Below are positions 40,627 to 49,177 of a stretch of 64,000 bases of DNA, in pieces. How positions within the stretch are numbered: the first letter of the stretch is position 1; each line of letters starts with the position of its first letter. Below the pieces are notes generated by a model. The model was not told where the DNA came from, made no database searches, and worked only from the letters and a program-made list of their open reading frames with translations. The position numbers were made by a program, and so were the translations under genes. Source of the stretch: Paenibacillus sp. RUD330 (GTDB lineage: Bacteria > Bacillota > Bacilli > Paenibacillales > Paenibacillaceae); NCBI RefSeq assembly GCF_002243345.2, contig NZ_CP022655.2, positions 46,001 through 110,000 of the forward strand, in the 5' to 3' direction.

Positions 40627-42672
40627 ATGAATCGAATCATCCGGAACACTGGATTTTACCTGCTTATTTTCCTGGTAACCGTCGGAATTGTCCAATTCAT
40701 CAGCAATCAGGACGAAAACAGCACCCAGATTCGTTACGACGAGTTCCAACAGCAGCTCCAGGCTGACAACATCGACAAGCTGACGGTTCAATTCGACAGT
40801 TACACGTATCTGGTGACCGGTGAATACAAGAAAACGCCAGCGGGGTCTGAAAGCAATTCGCTCAAGTTCTTCACCTACACAAACGCGGAGGAATACACCT
40901 CCAAGCAGATTTCGGATACAGCCTTGAAGAACGGGATCCAGATCGAGTACAAGAAAATGAAAGGCCAGAGCATCTGGCTTACATTCCTGACCTCCATCAT
41001 TCCGTTCGTGATCATCTTCATCCTGTTCTTCTTCCTGATCAATCAGGCACAGGGCGGCGGCGGCAAGGTCATGAACTTTGGCAAGAGCAAAGCCCGTTTG
41101 TATAACGAAGAGAAGAAGCGGGTCACGTTCGAGGATGTCGCCGGCGCCGACGAGGAGAAGCAGGAGCTCGTCGAGGTCGTCGAATTCCTCAAGGATCCGC
41201 GCAAGTTCGCCGCAGTCGGCGCCCGCATTCCTAAAGGCGTGCTGCTGGTGGGCCCTCCGGGTACCGGCAAGACGCTCCTGGCCCGCGCTGTCGCAGGCGA
41301 AGCCGGAGTTCCGTTCTTCAGCATCTCCGGCTCGGACTTCGTCGAGATGTTCGTCGGCGTAGGCGCATCCCGCGTCCGCGACCTGTTCGAGAACGCCAAG
41401 AAGAACGCGCCTTGCATCATCTTCATCGACGAGATCGACGCTGTCGGACGCCAGCGGGGCGCAGGCCTCGGCGGCGGACATGACGAGCGCGAGCAGACGC
41501 TCAACCAGTTGCTCGTCGAGATGGACGGCTTCGGCGCCAACGAAGGCATCATCATCGTAGCCGCCACCAACCGTCCGGACATTCTGGATCCCGCGCTGCT
41601 TCGTCCAGGCCGCTTCGACCGTCAGATCACGGTCGACCGCCCGGATGTAAAAGGACGCGAGGCCGTCCTCAAAGTCCATGCGCGCAACAAGCCGCTCAAC
41701 AAGGACGTCAAGCTGGACATCATCGCGAAGCGGACGACGGGCTTTACCGGCGCCGATCTCGAGAACCTTCTCAATGAAGCGGCCCTGCTAGCGGCAAGAC
41801 GCAACAAGAAGGATATCGGCATGACCGAGGTCGATGAAGCGATCGACCGCGTCATCGTAGGCACGGAGAAGAAGAGCCGCGTCATCAGCGATCGCGAGAA
41901 GCGCATCGTCGCTTACCACGAGGCGGGCCACACCATCATCGGCTACTTTCTGGAGAATGCCGACATGGTGCACAAGGTCACGATCATTCCTCGCGGACGC
42001 GCCGGCGGTTATGTCATCATGCTTCCCAAGGAAGACCGCATGCTCATCACCAAGCAGGAAATGCTCGACAAGATCACCGGCTTGCTGGGCGGCCGCGTAG
42101 CCGAGGAGCTGTTCATCGGAGAAATCGGAACCGGCGCCTACAGCGACTTCAAGCAAGCGACAGGCATCGTCCGCAGCATGGTCATGGAATACGGCATGAG
42201 CGACAAGCTCGGCCCGATGCAGTTCGGCAGCACGCAAGGCCAGGTATTCCTTGGACGGGATATCGGCCACGAGCAGAACTACTCCGACAAGATCGCTTAC
42301 GAGATCGACCAGGAGATGCAGAACTTCATCAACGAGAGCTATAACCGCGCGAAGCAGCTGCTTACCGAGAAGAGCAAGGAAGTGCATCTGATCGCCCAGA
42401 CGCTGCTTCGCCTCGAGACGCTCGACCTGGAGCAGATCCGCAACCTGATCGAGACCGGCTCCGAGAACGGCGACGGTTCCGGCAGCGGCGACGCAGGCGG
42501 CGAAGAGCCTTCCGGCGAGCCTATGATCGACACGATCGGCGGTGTCAAGGTCCGCATCCAGCCTCGCGATCCCGGTGAAGGATCGACTTCTGGCGAGAGC
42601 ATTACGGACGCCAACACGGGCGGCTCCGACATCGGCGGAGACGGAACCGGCAGCGGTCCGGACAAAGTCTAA
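40627..42672 (+). CDS. ftsH: ATP-dependent zinc metalloprotease FtsH
   Basis: 681 residues: two membrane helices flanking an external domain (~1-130), AAA+ ATPase with Walker A GPPGTGKT (209-216), Walker [12 protein letters not shown] region, then the metalloprotease with HEAGH at 431-435. FtsH degrades misassembled membrane proteins and regulators; in B. subtilis it cleaves Spo0E-type phosphatases and aids sporulation. The C-terminal ~60 residues are a Gly/Ser/Asp-rich tail. AGGAGGTAGGGG precedes the ATG. Confidence 0.97.
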   Translation: MNRIIRNTGFYLLIFLVTVGIVQFISNQDENSTQIRYDEFQQQLQADNIDKLTVQFDSYTYLVTGEYKKTPAGSESNSLKFFTYTNAEEYTSKQISDTALKNGIQIEYKKMKGQSIWLTFLTSIIPFVIIFILFFFLINQAQGGGGKVMNFGKSKARLYNEEKKRVTFEDVAGADEEKQELVEVVEFLKDPRKFAAVGARIPKGVLLVGPPGTGKTLLARAVAGEAGVPFFSISGSDFVEMFVGVGASRVRDLFENAKKNAPCIIFIDEIDAVGRQRGAGLGGGHDEREQTLNQLLVEMDGFGANEGIIIVAATNRPDILDPALLRPGRFDRQITVDRPDVKGREAVLKVHARNKPLNKDVKLDIIAKRTTGFTGADLENLLNEAALLAARRNKKDIGMTEVDEAIDRVIVGTEKKSRVISDREKRIVAYHEAGHTIIGYFLENADMVHKVTIIPRGRAGGYVIMLPKEDRMLITKQEMLDKITGLLGGRVAEELFIGEIGTGAYSDFKQATGIVRSMVMEYGMSDKLGPMQFGSTQGQVFLGRDIGHEQNYSDKIAYEIDQEMQNFINESYNRAKQLLTEKSKEVHLIAQTLLRLETLDLEQIRNLIETGSENGDGSGSGDAGGEEPSGEPMIDTIGGVKVRIQPRDPGEGSTSGESITDANTGGSDIGGDGTGSGPDKV

Positions 42673-42691
42673 ATCATCGCTTGAAACCTTG

Positions 42692-42723
42692 CAGCCCTCA
42701 TGCACAATTGTGCATGAGGGCTG
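42692..42723. terminator. 32-bp perfect palindrome after ftsH, likely terminator
   Basis: CAGCCCTCATGCACAA is followed at once by its exact reverse complement. In RNA it would form a hairpin of ~14 bp. The downstream TTGCTTAT is a poor T-tract, so termination efficiency is uncertain; it could also be a protein-binding site. Confidence 0.6.
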
Positions 42724-42886
42724 TTGCTTATGTTCAGGCGGTCCGGTATAATATCCGAGGGTGAGGGAAAGGTAACAGGGTTGGAGTAATCTGCTCTGTA
42801 AGGGCTATGTAAGTTTTACAGATGAATAGTCGTCATATTTATCCAATTTATTTCATGAAAAATGAAAAAGCTTTGGATTATTCGGA
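42724..42886. other. AT-rich upstream region of the nucleoside importer, nothing firm
   Basis: No gene. It contains TGTAAGTTTTA at 42809-42819, repeated at 42904-42914, and a small palindrome TTTCATGAAA near 42851. No purine riboswitch was recognised. Confidence 0.4.
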
Positions 42887-42900
42887 TGTAAATGCTTTCA
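42887..42900. promoter_or_regulatory. Candidate CcpA cre site upstream of nupN
   Basis: TGTAAATGCTTTCA agrees with the cre consensus TGWAARCGYTWNCW at 13 of 14 positions; the exception is the central C, here T. It lies ~29 bases upstream of the -35 element. Confidence 0.45.
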
Positions 42901-42928
42901 CGGTGTAAGTTTTAATAACACTTTCTCA

Positions 42929-42956
42929 TTGACTCTTATTGATTATAGGCTATAAT
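42929..42956 (+). promoter_or_regulatory. SigA promoter of the nupNOPQ operon
   Basis: TTGACT, a 16-base spacer and TATAAT, about 45 bases before the lipoprotein start codon. Confidence 0.8.
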
Positions 42957-43001
42957 AACTATATCCAATCAAAACGTATAGGACAGGGGAGAAATACACA
43001 G

Positions 43002-44093
43002 ATGAAATGGACAAGCAAGCCGTTCCAAGTACTGAGTGTATCTGCGCTCGCTATGATGCTCGTTGTTTCCGGTTGCGGTTCGAAGAACAATAACAACTCC
43101 GAGAATGCGGGCGGAGCAGCGGGTTCCAACACACCTGCCAATACGGAGAATGCAGGCGGCTCCAACGCCGACTACTCCAAGCTCAAGATCGGCATGGTTA
43201 CGGACGGCGGCGGCATCAACGACAAGTCGTTCAACCAATCCGCTTGGGAAGGCCTTCAGAAGCTCGAGAAGGACACCGGCATCAAAGTCAAGGCTCTTGA
43301 ATCGAAGGGCGACGCCGACTTCGAGCCGAACCTGAACACGCTGATCAAAGGCGGTTACGACCTTACTTGGGGCATCGGCTTCATGATGAATAAAGCGATG
43401 ACCAACGTGGCCAAGCAAAACCCGGATGCGAAGCTCGCGAGCATCGACTCCGTCGTTGACGCTCCCAACGTTGAATCCGTCATGTTCGCCGAGAACGAAG
43501 GCTCCTTCCTCGTCGGCGTCGTTGCCGGCCTGACGACCAAGACGAACAAAGTCGGTTTCGTCGGCGGCGTTGAAGGCGACCTGATCGGCAAATTCGAAGC
43601 CGGCTTCACGGCTGGCGTCAAAGCTGTCAATCCGGACGCTACGGTAAAAGTCAGCTATGTGGGCGACTTCACGAAGCCTGACCTTGGCAAAGCGGCAGCG
43701 GCTACGATCTACAACGACGGCGCCGACATCATCTACCATGCAGCAGGCGGCAGCGGCAACGGCGTCTTCACCGAAGCCAAAGAGCGCGTCAGCAAAGGCC
43801 AAAAAGTATGGGTTATCGGCGTCGACAAAGACCAATCCGTCGACTTCGGCAACGACATCACGCTGACTTCCATGGTCAAGCGCGTTGACCAAGCGGTGGA
43901 AATGGTTTCCAAAGATCTGGCCGACGGCAAATTCGAAGGCGGATCGACCCGTACGCTGAGCCTGAAAGACGGCGGCGTAGGCCTTCCGGAGAACAACCCT
44001 AACGTTCCTGAGGACGTAATGGCCAAAGTAAAAGAGTACGAAGCGAAAATTACGGGCGGAGAAATCACGGTACCGACAGCGCCAAGCAAGTAA
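43002..44093 (+). CDS. nupN: Nucleoside-binding lipoprotein, BMP family (NupN/BmpA-like)
   Basis: The 363-residue lipoprotein has a signal peptide ending in VVSGC (Cys25), an Asn/Gly/Ala-rich linker, then the BMP domain: GMVTDGGGINDKSFNQSAWE, NPDAKLASIDSVVDAPNVES and VWVIGVDKDQS. BMP proteins such as PnrA and B. subtilis NupN (YufN) bind purine nucleosides for an ABC importer. AGGGGAG ~9 bases before the ATG at 43002 decides the start. An internal terminator separates it from the ATPase gene, which should make the binding protein the most abundant product. Guanosine is the likely ligand by analogy only. Confidence 0.92.
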   Translation: MKWTSKPFQVLSVSALAMMLVVSGCGSKNNNNSENAGGAAGSNTPANTENAGGSNADYSKLKIGMVTDGGGINDKSFNQSAWEGLQKLEKDTGIKVKALESKGDADFEPNLNTLIKGGYDLTWGIGFMMNKAMTNVAKQNPDAKLASIDSVVDAPNVESVMFAENEGSFLVGVVAGLTTKTNKVGFVGGVEGDLIGKFEAGFTAGVKAVNPDATVKVSYVGDFTKPDLGKAAAATIYNDGADIIYHAAGGSGNGVFTEAKERVSKGQKVWVIGVDKDQSVDFGNDITLTSMVKRVDQAVEMVSKDLADGKFEGGSTRTLSLKDGGVGLPENNPNVPEDVMAKVKEYEAKITGGEITVPTAPSK

Positions 44094-44111
44094 GATTGCC
44101 CGAGCCCAAAG

Positions 44112-44147
44112 ACAAGGCCAGCTTCTAGAGCCGGCCTTGTTCTTTTT
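44112..44147 (+). terminator. Intra-operon terminator/attenuator between nupN and nupO
   Basis: ACAAGGCCAGC pairs with GCCGGCCTTGT (one mismatch) across TTCTAGA, then TTCTTTTT. Its place inside the transporter operon suggests partial read-through. Confidence 0.85.
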
Positions 44148-44173
44148 GCCGTAAAAGGGAAGGAGATGCAAGG

Positions 44174-45715
44174 ATGGAGCAAAGGCCGATCGTAGCAGAA
44201 CTGAAAGGAATCACCAAGAGATTTCCCGGCATTGTCGCGAACGACAACATCAGCCTGCAGCTTAGAAAGGGAGAGATCCACGCCCTTCTAGGAGAGAACG
44301 GCGCCGGCAAGTCGACTCTCATGAATATCCTTTTCGGGCTCTATCAGCCTGACGAGGGGCATATCGAAATCAACGGAAGCCCCGTGGTCATCGATGGTGC
44401 CGGCAAGGCGATCGAGCTGCGGATCGGCATGGTCCATCAGCACTTCAAGCTGGTCAAGCCTTTTACAGTAGCGGAGAATATCATTCTGGGCAACGAGCCT
44501 ACCAAAGGCGCGACAATTGATATCAAGAGCGCCAATGAACGCGTGAAGCAAATATCCGAACAGTACGGCCTGAAGGTGGATCCCCGCGTCAAGATCGAGG
44601 CTATCACCGTCGGCATGCAGCAGAGGGTCGAAATTCTGAAGACGCTTTACCGCGGCGCGGACATCCTGATCTTCGACGAGCCGACAGCCGTTCTGACCGT
44701 TCAGGAGATCGAAGAGCTGATCGTCATTCTGCGCAATCTGGCCCGCGAAGGCAAATCGATCATTCTCATCACGCATAAGCTCAAGGAAATCATGGAGATT
44801 GCGGACACCTGCACCGTCATCCGGCGCGGCAAGGTCATCGGCAGCGTTTCCGTGAAGGAATCCAACGAGCGCCAGCTGGCGGAAATGATGGTCGGCCGTT
44901 CGGTCAGCTTCCAAGTGGACAAGCAGAAGAGCAAGCCGGGCAAGCCGGTGCTGGAAGTGAAGGATCTGGTCGTTCCGGGAGAGCACGGCAAGCCGGTCGT
45001 CGACCATGTCACCTTCGACATCCGCGCAGGAGAAGTGTTCGGCATCGCCGGCGTCGACGGCAACGGACAGACGCAGCTCATCGAGGCGATTACCGGCATG
45101 CGCAAGGCAAGCGGCGGCTCGGTGAAGGTGCTCGGCAAGGAATTGCTGGGAACCTCCGTACGTACGGTGACGGAAGCCGGCGTATCGCATATTCCCGAGG
45201 ACAGGCACAAGCACGGTCTCGTGCTCGACTTCAGCGTCAGCGAGAACATGGTGTTGAACAACTACTACAAAGAGCCTTTCACCCACAAAGGGTTATTGAA
45301 CTACAAGGCGATGGACCAGAACGCCAAGAAGCTCGCAGAGCAGTTCGACGTGCGGATGTCCGGCATCCATACGGAAGCCCGCTCCTTGTCGGGCGGCAAC
45401 CAGCAGAAGGCGATCATCGCCCGGGAGCTTACCCGCAACCCGGAGCTGATCATCGCCGTGCAGCCGACTCGCGGCCTGGACGTCGGCGCCATCGAATTCG
45501 TGCACAAGCAGCTGATCGAAGCCCGCAACGAAGGCAAGGCAGTGCTTCTCGTCTCCTTCGAGCTGGAGGAGCTGTACGGCCTCTCCGACCGCCTTGCGGT
45601 CATCTATGAGGGACGGTTCATGGGCCAGATGGAAGCGGACGAGAAAAACGAAGAGCAAATCGGACTCATGATGGCGGGCAACGCCATGGGAGCCGCCGCC
45701 GGCCATACAGGCTGA
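44174..45715 (+). CDS. nupO: Nucleoside ABC importer ATPase, two fused nucleotide-binding domains (NupO-like)
   Basis: A 513-residue double ABC ATPase. The first half has Walker A GENGAGKST, LIFDEPTAVLT and ITHKLKEIM; the second has a degenerate Walker A (GVDGNGQTQ), LSGGNQQKAIIARE and AVQPTRGLDVGA. This arrangement is that of RbsA/MglA-like and NupO (YufO) ATPases, where the second site is not fully competent. In the first domain the signature is AITVGMQQRVEILK instead of LSGGQ. ATG follows GGGAAGGAGATGCAAGG. It is followed by its permeases within 16 bp. Confidence 0.93.
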   Translation: MEQRPIVAELKGITKRFPGIVANDNISLQLRKGEIHALLGENGAGKSTLMNILFGLYQPDEGHIEINGSPVVIDGAGKAIELRIGMVHQHFKLVKPFTVAENIILGNEPTKGATIDIKSANERVKQISEQYGLKVDPRVKIEAITVGMQQRVEILKTLYRGADILIFDEPTAVLTVQEIEELIVILRNLAREGKSIILITHKLKEIMEIADTCTVIRRGKVIGSVSVKESNERQLAEMMVGRSVSFQVDKQKSKPGKPVLEVKDLVVPGEHGKPVVDHVTFDIRAGEVFGIAGVDGNGQTQLIEAITGMRKASGGSVKVLGKELLGTSVRTVTEAGVSHIPEDRHKHGLVLDFSVSENMVLNNYYKEPFTHKGLLNYKAMDQNAKKLAEQFDVRMSGIHTEARSLSGGNQQKAIIARELTRNPELIIAVQPTRGLDVGAIEFVHKQLIEARNEGKAVLLVSFELEELYGLSDRLAVIYEGRFMGQMEADEKNEEQIGLMMAGNAMGAAAGHTG

Positions 45716-45731
45716 GACAGGAGGACAACGG

Positions 45732-46814
45732 ATGCAGCGTCTCAATCAAATCTTTACGAAACAGTCCACCTATGTTCCGATTCTGGCCATTATTCTCGGC
45801 CTGATCGTCGGCGCCATCGTCATGTGGATGGGCGGATTCAACCCTTTCGAAGCCTATAAAGCCATGCTGGTCAAAATTTTCGGAACCACCTACGACTTCG
45901 GCGAAGCTATCCGCCAGGTGACGCCGCTGATCTTCACCGGCTTGTCGGTTGCGTTCGCATTCCGCGCGGGACTGTTCAACATCGGTGCGGAAGGCCAGTT
46001 CATCATGGGAATGACGGCCGCCACATGGGTCGGCATCAACACCGATCTGCCCTGGTTCATCCATCTTCCGCTGGCCGTTCTGGCAGGCGGTCTCGCGGGC
46101 GCGATCTGGTCGGGCCTTGCCGGCTGGCTCAAAGCGACCCGCGGAATCAACGAAGTCATTTCGACGATCATGCTGAACTGGATCGCTTATTACTTCGCCA
46201 ACTTCATGGTTCGCGTCGTCATGATCGAGAAAGGGCAGAACCGCTCCCAGGATGTGCTGCCGTCGGCTTCGGCATCCATCGACTGGCTGTCCGCTCTGAT
46301 GGACAATGCCCGCGTCCATTGGGGCACGGTCATCGCCCTGCTTTGCTCTGGCATTTTCTACTACATTCTTTGGAAGACCCGCCAAGGGTATGAGCTTCGC
46401 GCCAGCGGCCACAACGCCGATGCCGCTTTCTACGCGGGCATCAACGTCAAGGGCAGCATCGTCAAGGCGATGATGATCTCCGGCGCCTTCGCCGGTCTCG
46501 GCGGAGCCTTCGAGATTCTCGGCGTGTTCAAGTCCATGGCGGTCATGAACGCCCAGCCAGGCTACGGATTCGACGGCATCGCCGTTTCCCTGCTCGGCGG
46601 CAACAACCCGTTCGGCATCGTGTTCGGCGCGATTCTGTTCGGCTTCCTCAGCTACGGCTCGCAAGGCATGAACTTCGAGCTTGAGGTTCCGAACGAGATC
46701 ATCCGGATCGTCATCGGCTCGGTCATCTTCTTCGTGGCCAGCCACGGCATCGTCAAATGGTTCCTCAAGCCGTTCTTCAAAAAACGGCGGGAAGAAAAGA
46801 AGGGGGCGGCGTAA
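45732..46814 (+). CDS. nupP: Nucleoside ABC importer permease NupP-like
   Basis: A 360-residue BPD_transp_2-type permease with about ten membrane segments. Motifs FRAGLFNIGAEGQFIMG and ATRGINEVISTIMLNWI are characteristic, as is GYGFDGIAVSLLGGNNPFGI. It should form the translocation channel with NupQ. ACAGGAGGA precedes the ATG. The stop is immediately followed by the ATG of nupQ. Confidence 0.92.
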   Translation: MQRLNQIFTKQSTYVPILAIILGLIVGAIVMWMGGFNPFEAYKAMLVKIFGTTYDFGEAIRQVTPLIFTGLSVAFAFRAGLFNIGAEGQFIMGMTAATWVGINTDLPWFIHLPLAVLAGGLAGAIWSGLAGWLKATRGINEVISTIMLNWIAYYFANFMVRVVMIEKGQNRSQDVLPSASASIDWLSALMDNARVHWGTVIALLCSGIFYYILWKTRQGYELRASGHNADAAFYAGINVKGSIVKAMMISGAFAGLGGAFEILGVFKSMAVMNAQPGYGFDGIAVSLLGGNNPFGIVFGAILFGFLSYGSQGMNFELEVPNEIIRIVIGSVIFFVASHGIVKWFLKPFFKKRREEKKGAA

Positions 46815-47771
46815 ATGGATCTTTTGGCTCAGCTGATCAACACGACGCTGGTCTTCTCGACCGCCCTGATTCTGGCCGCGCTCGGCGGCATCTTCTCGGA
46901 GCGCTCCGGCGTCGTCAACATCGGCCTTGAAGGCCTCATGATCGTCGGAGCGTTCAGCGCTGCCGTGTTCACGTATTTCTCCAGCGAATGGGGCTTTGGC
47001 GGCGGCTCGCCTTGGTTCGGCCTCCTCATGGCGGTCGTCTGCGGCGTCATCTTCTCCCTGCTGCATGCGGTGGCTTCCATCACGCTGAAGGCCAACCAGG
47101 TCATTATCGGGGTCGTCATCAATATCCTTGCTCTGGGCGCGACCATCTATCTGGTCAAGAGCCTGTTCGACGGCCAGGGCCAGTCGGAGAACCTGACCGG
47201 CATCGCCTTCACCAAATGGAACATTCCGGGCCTGTCCGATATCCCGTTCATCGGCGAAGCGCTGTTCAAGGCCTATCCGACCACGTACATCTGCTACGTG
47301 CTCGTGTTCCTGAGCTGGTTCGTCCTGTACCGGACCCGCTTCGGCCTGCGCCTGCGCGCCGTCGGCGAGCATCCGGGCGCGGCGGACACCGTCGGCATCA
47401 GCGTCACGAAGTACCGCTACATCGGCGTCATGCTGAGCGGCGCGTTCGCCGGTCTCGGCGGCGCGGCGATCTCGCTGACGACGACGTACGATTTCTCCCA
47501 CACGACGATCAGCGGCCAGGGCTTCATCGCGATCGCGGCGATCATCTTCGGGCGCTGGCATCCGATCGGCGCGGCAGGGGCGGCCTTGTTCTTCGGCTTT
47601 GCCCAGGCGCTGCGCTTCCAGGCCCAGCTGTTCGAATGGTCCAAGGCCATTCCGAACGAGTTCCTGTACATGCTGCCTTACGTGCTCACACTTCTGCTGC
47701 TCGCGTTTGCGGCGGGCAAAAACCGCGCTCCGGCGGCGGCGGGAGAGCCTTACGATCCCGGCAAGCGTTAA
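46815..47771 (+). CDS. nupQ: Nucleoside ABC importer permease NupQ-like
   Basis: A 318-residue permease of the same family: LAALGGIFSERSGVVNIGLE, TLKANQVIIGVVINILALGA, FGLRLRAVGEHPGAADTVGI, TISGQGFIAIAAIIFGRWHP. About nine membrane segments. AAGAAGGGGGCGGCGTAA upstream provides the ribosome-binding site within the end of nupP. It ends the operon at a strong terminator. Gene order lipoprotein-ATPase-permease-permease equals B. subtilis nupNOPQ. Confidence 0.92.
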   Translation: MDLLAQLINTTLVFSTALILAALGGIFSERSGVVNIGLEGLMIVGAFSAAVFTYFSSEWGFGGGSPWFGLLMAVVCGVIFSLLHAVASITLKANQVIIGVVINILALGATIYLVKSLFDGQGQSENLTGIAFTKWNIPGLSDIPFIGEALFKAYPTTYICYVLVFLSWFVLYRTRFGLRLRAVGEHPGAADTVGISVTKYRYIGVMLSGAFAGLGGAAISLTTTYDFSHTTISGQGFIAIAAIIFGRWHPIGAAGAALFFGFAQALRFQAQLFEWSKAIPNEFLYMLPYVLTLLLLAFAAGKNRAPAAAGEPYDPGKR

Positions 47772-47783
47772 TATCGATCAACT

Positions 47784-47815
47784 GCCTCTTGCATCCTTAT
47801 GCAAGAGGCTTTTTT
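47784..47815 (+). terminator. Rho-independent terminator after nupQ
   Basis: GCCTCTTGCAT/ATGCAAGAGGC, 11 bp perfect, loop CCTT, followed by T6. Confidence 0.95.
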
Positions 47816-48202
47816 GCAGCCTGGTTCGGATTGGGACCGCCAATTCAGGCAGGAGTAAAGGCCTTGTTGGCCGATACATGGAATGGTACGGCAGAAAAAG
47901 GCGTCGGACAAGGAACCGACGGAGCGCTCCGCACCCATTTTCAACGAAGGGAGCTATAGGCTCCAGACAGCCGGTTATCCTTGGAAACCGCGGCTCCGCA
48001 AGCAAAATTCCTTGGTTGACAGCCTCGGAGCAGGGGTGTAAATTAGGTGTTACTGAATCGCCACATCTTATCAACATTGTGAATCATTTCACGAGTTAAA
48101 AGGGGCATCCGGCATGGAATATCCGGATGGTTGAGCATACTATAACGGGTCCGCGCTTGCGTCTACGCATGGCAGCGAGGCCTTTGAAGGAGATGGATCG
48201 AC
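47816..48202 (+). promoter_or_regulatory. nadA upstream region with SigA promoter and small hairpins
   Basis: No gene is supported in this 387-bp stretch. TTGACA (48016-48021), a 17-base spacer and TAAATT (48039-48044) form a plausible SigA promoter. Downstream, CATCCGG/CCGGATG (48106-48129) makes a 7-bp hairpin in the ~150-base leader. No NiaR/NadR-type operator or known riboswitch was recognised. Confidence 0.6.
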
Positions 48203-49141
48203 GTGGAAGCTTTGGCTCTGGAGCGCAAGGCCGAACAGAACCGGGAACTGCGCGAGAGGCTGCTGCAGCTGAAGAAGGAACGCAACGCCATCATTCTCGC
48301 CCACTATTATCAGAGGGATGAAATTCAAGAGGTTGCCGATTTCCGGGGCGACTCGTTCCTGCTGGCGCAAAAGGCGGCAGAAACCGACGCGGAAACGATC
48401 GTATTCTGCGGCGTCCACTTCATGGGCGAGAGCGCCAAGATTCTGGCTCCGGGCAAGACCGTCATTATTCCCGACGAGCGGGCCGGCTGCCCGATGGCCG
48501 ACATGGTCAATGTCGAGGGCCTGCGCAAGCTGAAGGCGCAGCATCCCAATGCGAAGGTCGTCACCTATATCAACTCTTCGGCCGAGATCAAGGCGGAGAC
48601 GGATATTTGCTGCACGTCGGCCAACGCCGTGAAGGTCGTCAACTCGGTCGACAGCGACGAGATCATCTGGGTGCCGGACAAGAACCTGGGCCATTATGTC
48701 CAGCAGAAGACCGACAAGAAGATGATCATCTGGGAAGGCTACTGCAATACCCATGACATGCTGACCGTCAAGGACGTCGAGGAGATGAAGGCCAAATACC
48801 CGAACGCGGAATTTGTCGTCCATCCCGAATGCCGTCCGGAAGTCGTCGAGCTCGGCGATTTTGTCGGAAGCACGACGGCCATCATTAAATATTGTAAGGA
48901 ATCGCCCAATAAGGAATTCATCGTCGGAACCGAGGACGGCACCGGCTACCAGCTTCGTCTGGACAGCCCGGGCAAGACGTTCCATTTCGCGACCAAATAC
49001 CTGGTATGCCCCAACATGAAGGTCAACAACCTCAAGAAGCTTGTGCGCTGCCTGGAAAACATGTCTCCGCAAATCTATGTGCCGGATGCCGTTGCCGACA
49101 AGGCGCGTCTGTCCCTGGAGCGCATGCTGCTGGTGAAGTAG
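48203..49141 (+). CDS. nadA: Quinolinate synthase NadA
   Basis: This 312-residue [4Fe-4S] enzyme condenses iminoaspartate with dihydroxyacetone phosphate to quinolinate. Family landmarks are ILAHYYQRDEIQEVADFRGD, CGVHFMGESAKIL, ETDICCTSANAVKV and HPECRPEVVELGD; the iron-sulphur cysteines are among these and CPNMKVNNL. The GTG start has AAGGAGA ~10 bases upstream. First gene of nadA-nadB-nadC, the de novo NAD pathway. The order differs from B. subtilis nadBCA, and here it is inserted between ftsH and coaX. Confidence 0.95.
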   Translation: MEALALERKAEQNRELRERLLQLKKERNAIILAHYYQRDEIQEVADFRGDSFLLAQKAAETDAETIVFCGVHFMGESAKILAPGKTVIIPDERAGCPMADMVNVEGLRKLKAQHPNAKVVTYINSSAEIKAETDICCTSANAVKVVNSVDSDEIIWVPDKNLGHYVQQKTDKKMIIWEGYCNTHDMLTVKDVEEMKAKYPNAEFVVHPECRPEVVELGDFVGSTTAIIKYCKESPNKEFIVGTEDGTGYQLRLDSPGKTFHFATKYLVCPNMKVNNLKKLVRCLENMSPQIYVPDAVADKARLSLERMLLVK

Positions 49142-49177
49142 CATGCGCTACTCCCATGTCCGGAGGAGCTTGCACCT

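Noticed and set aside
42840-42870. CodY box near the palindrome TTTCATGAAA
   Set aside because: Spacing between the TTTC and GAAA halves is two bases instead of one, and the flanks do not fit.
42724-43001. Purine riboswitch before the nucleoside importer
   Set aside because: The conserved junction sequences of the purine aptamer are absent.
45666-47561. 631-codon minus-strand open frame opposite nupP and nupQ
   Set aside because: Asp/Arg/His-rich shadow; plus-strand permeases have clear motifs and operon spacing.
47816-48202. Riboswitch, T-box or NiaR site before nadA
   Set aside because: Small hairpins are present, but no conserved T-box sequence, nadA-motif or NiaR consensus could be recognised.
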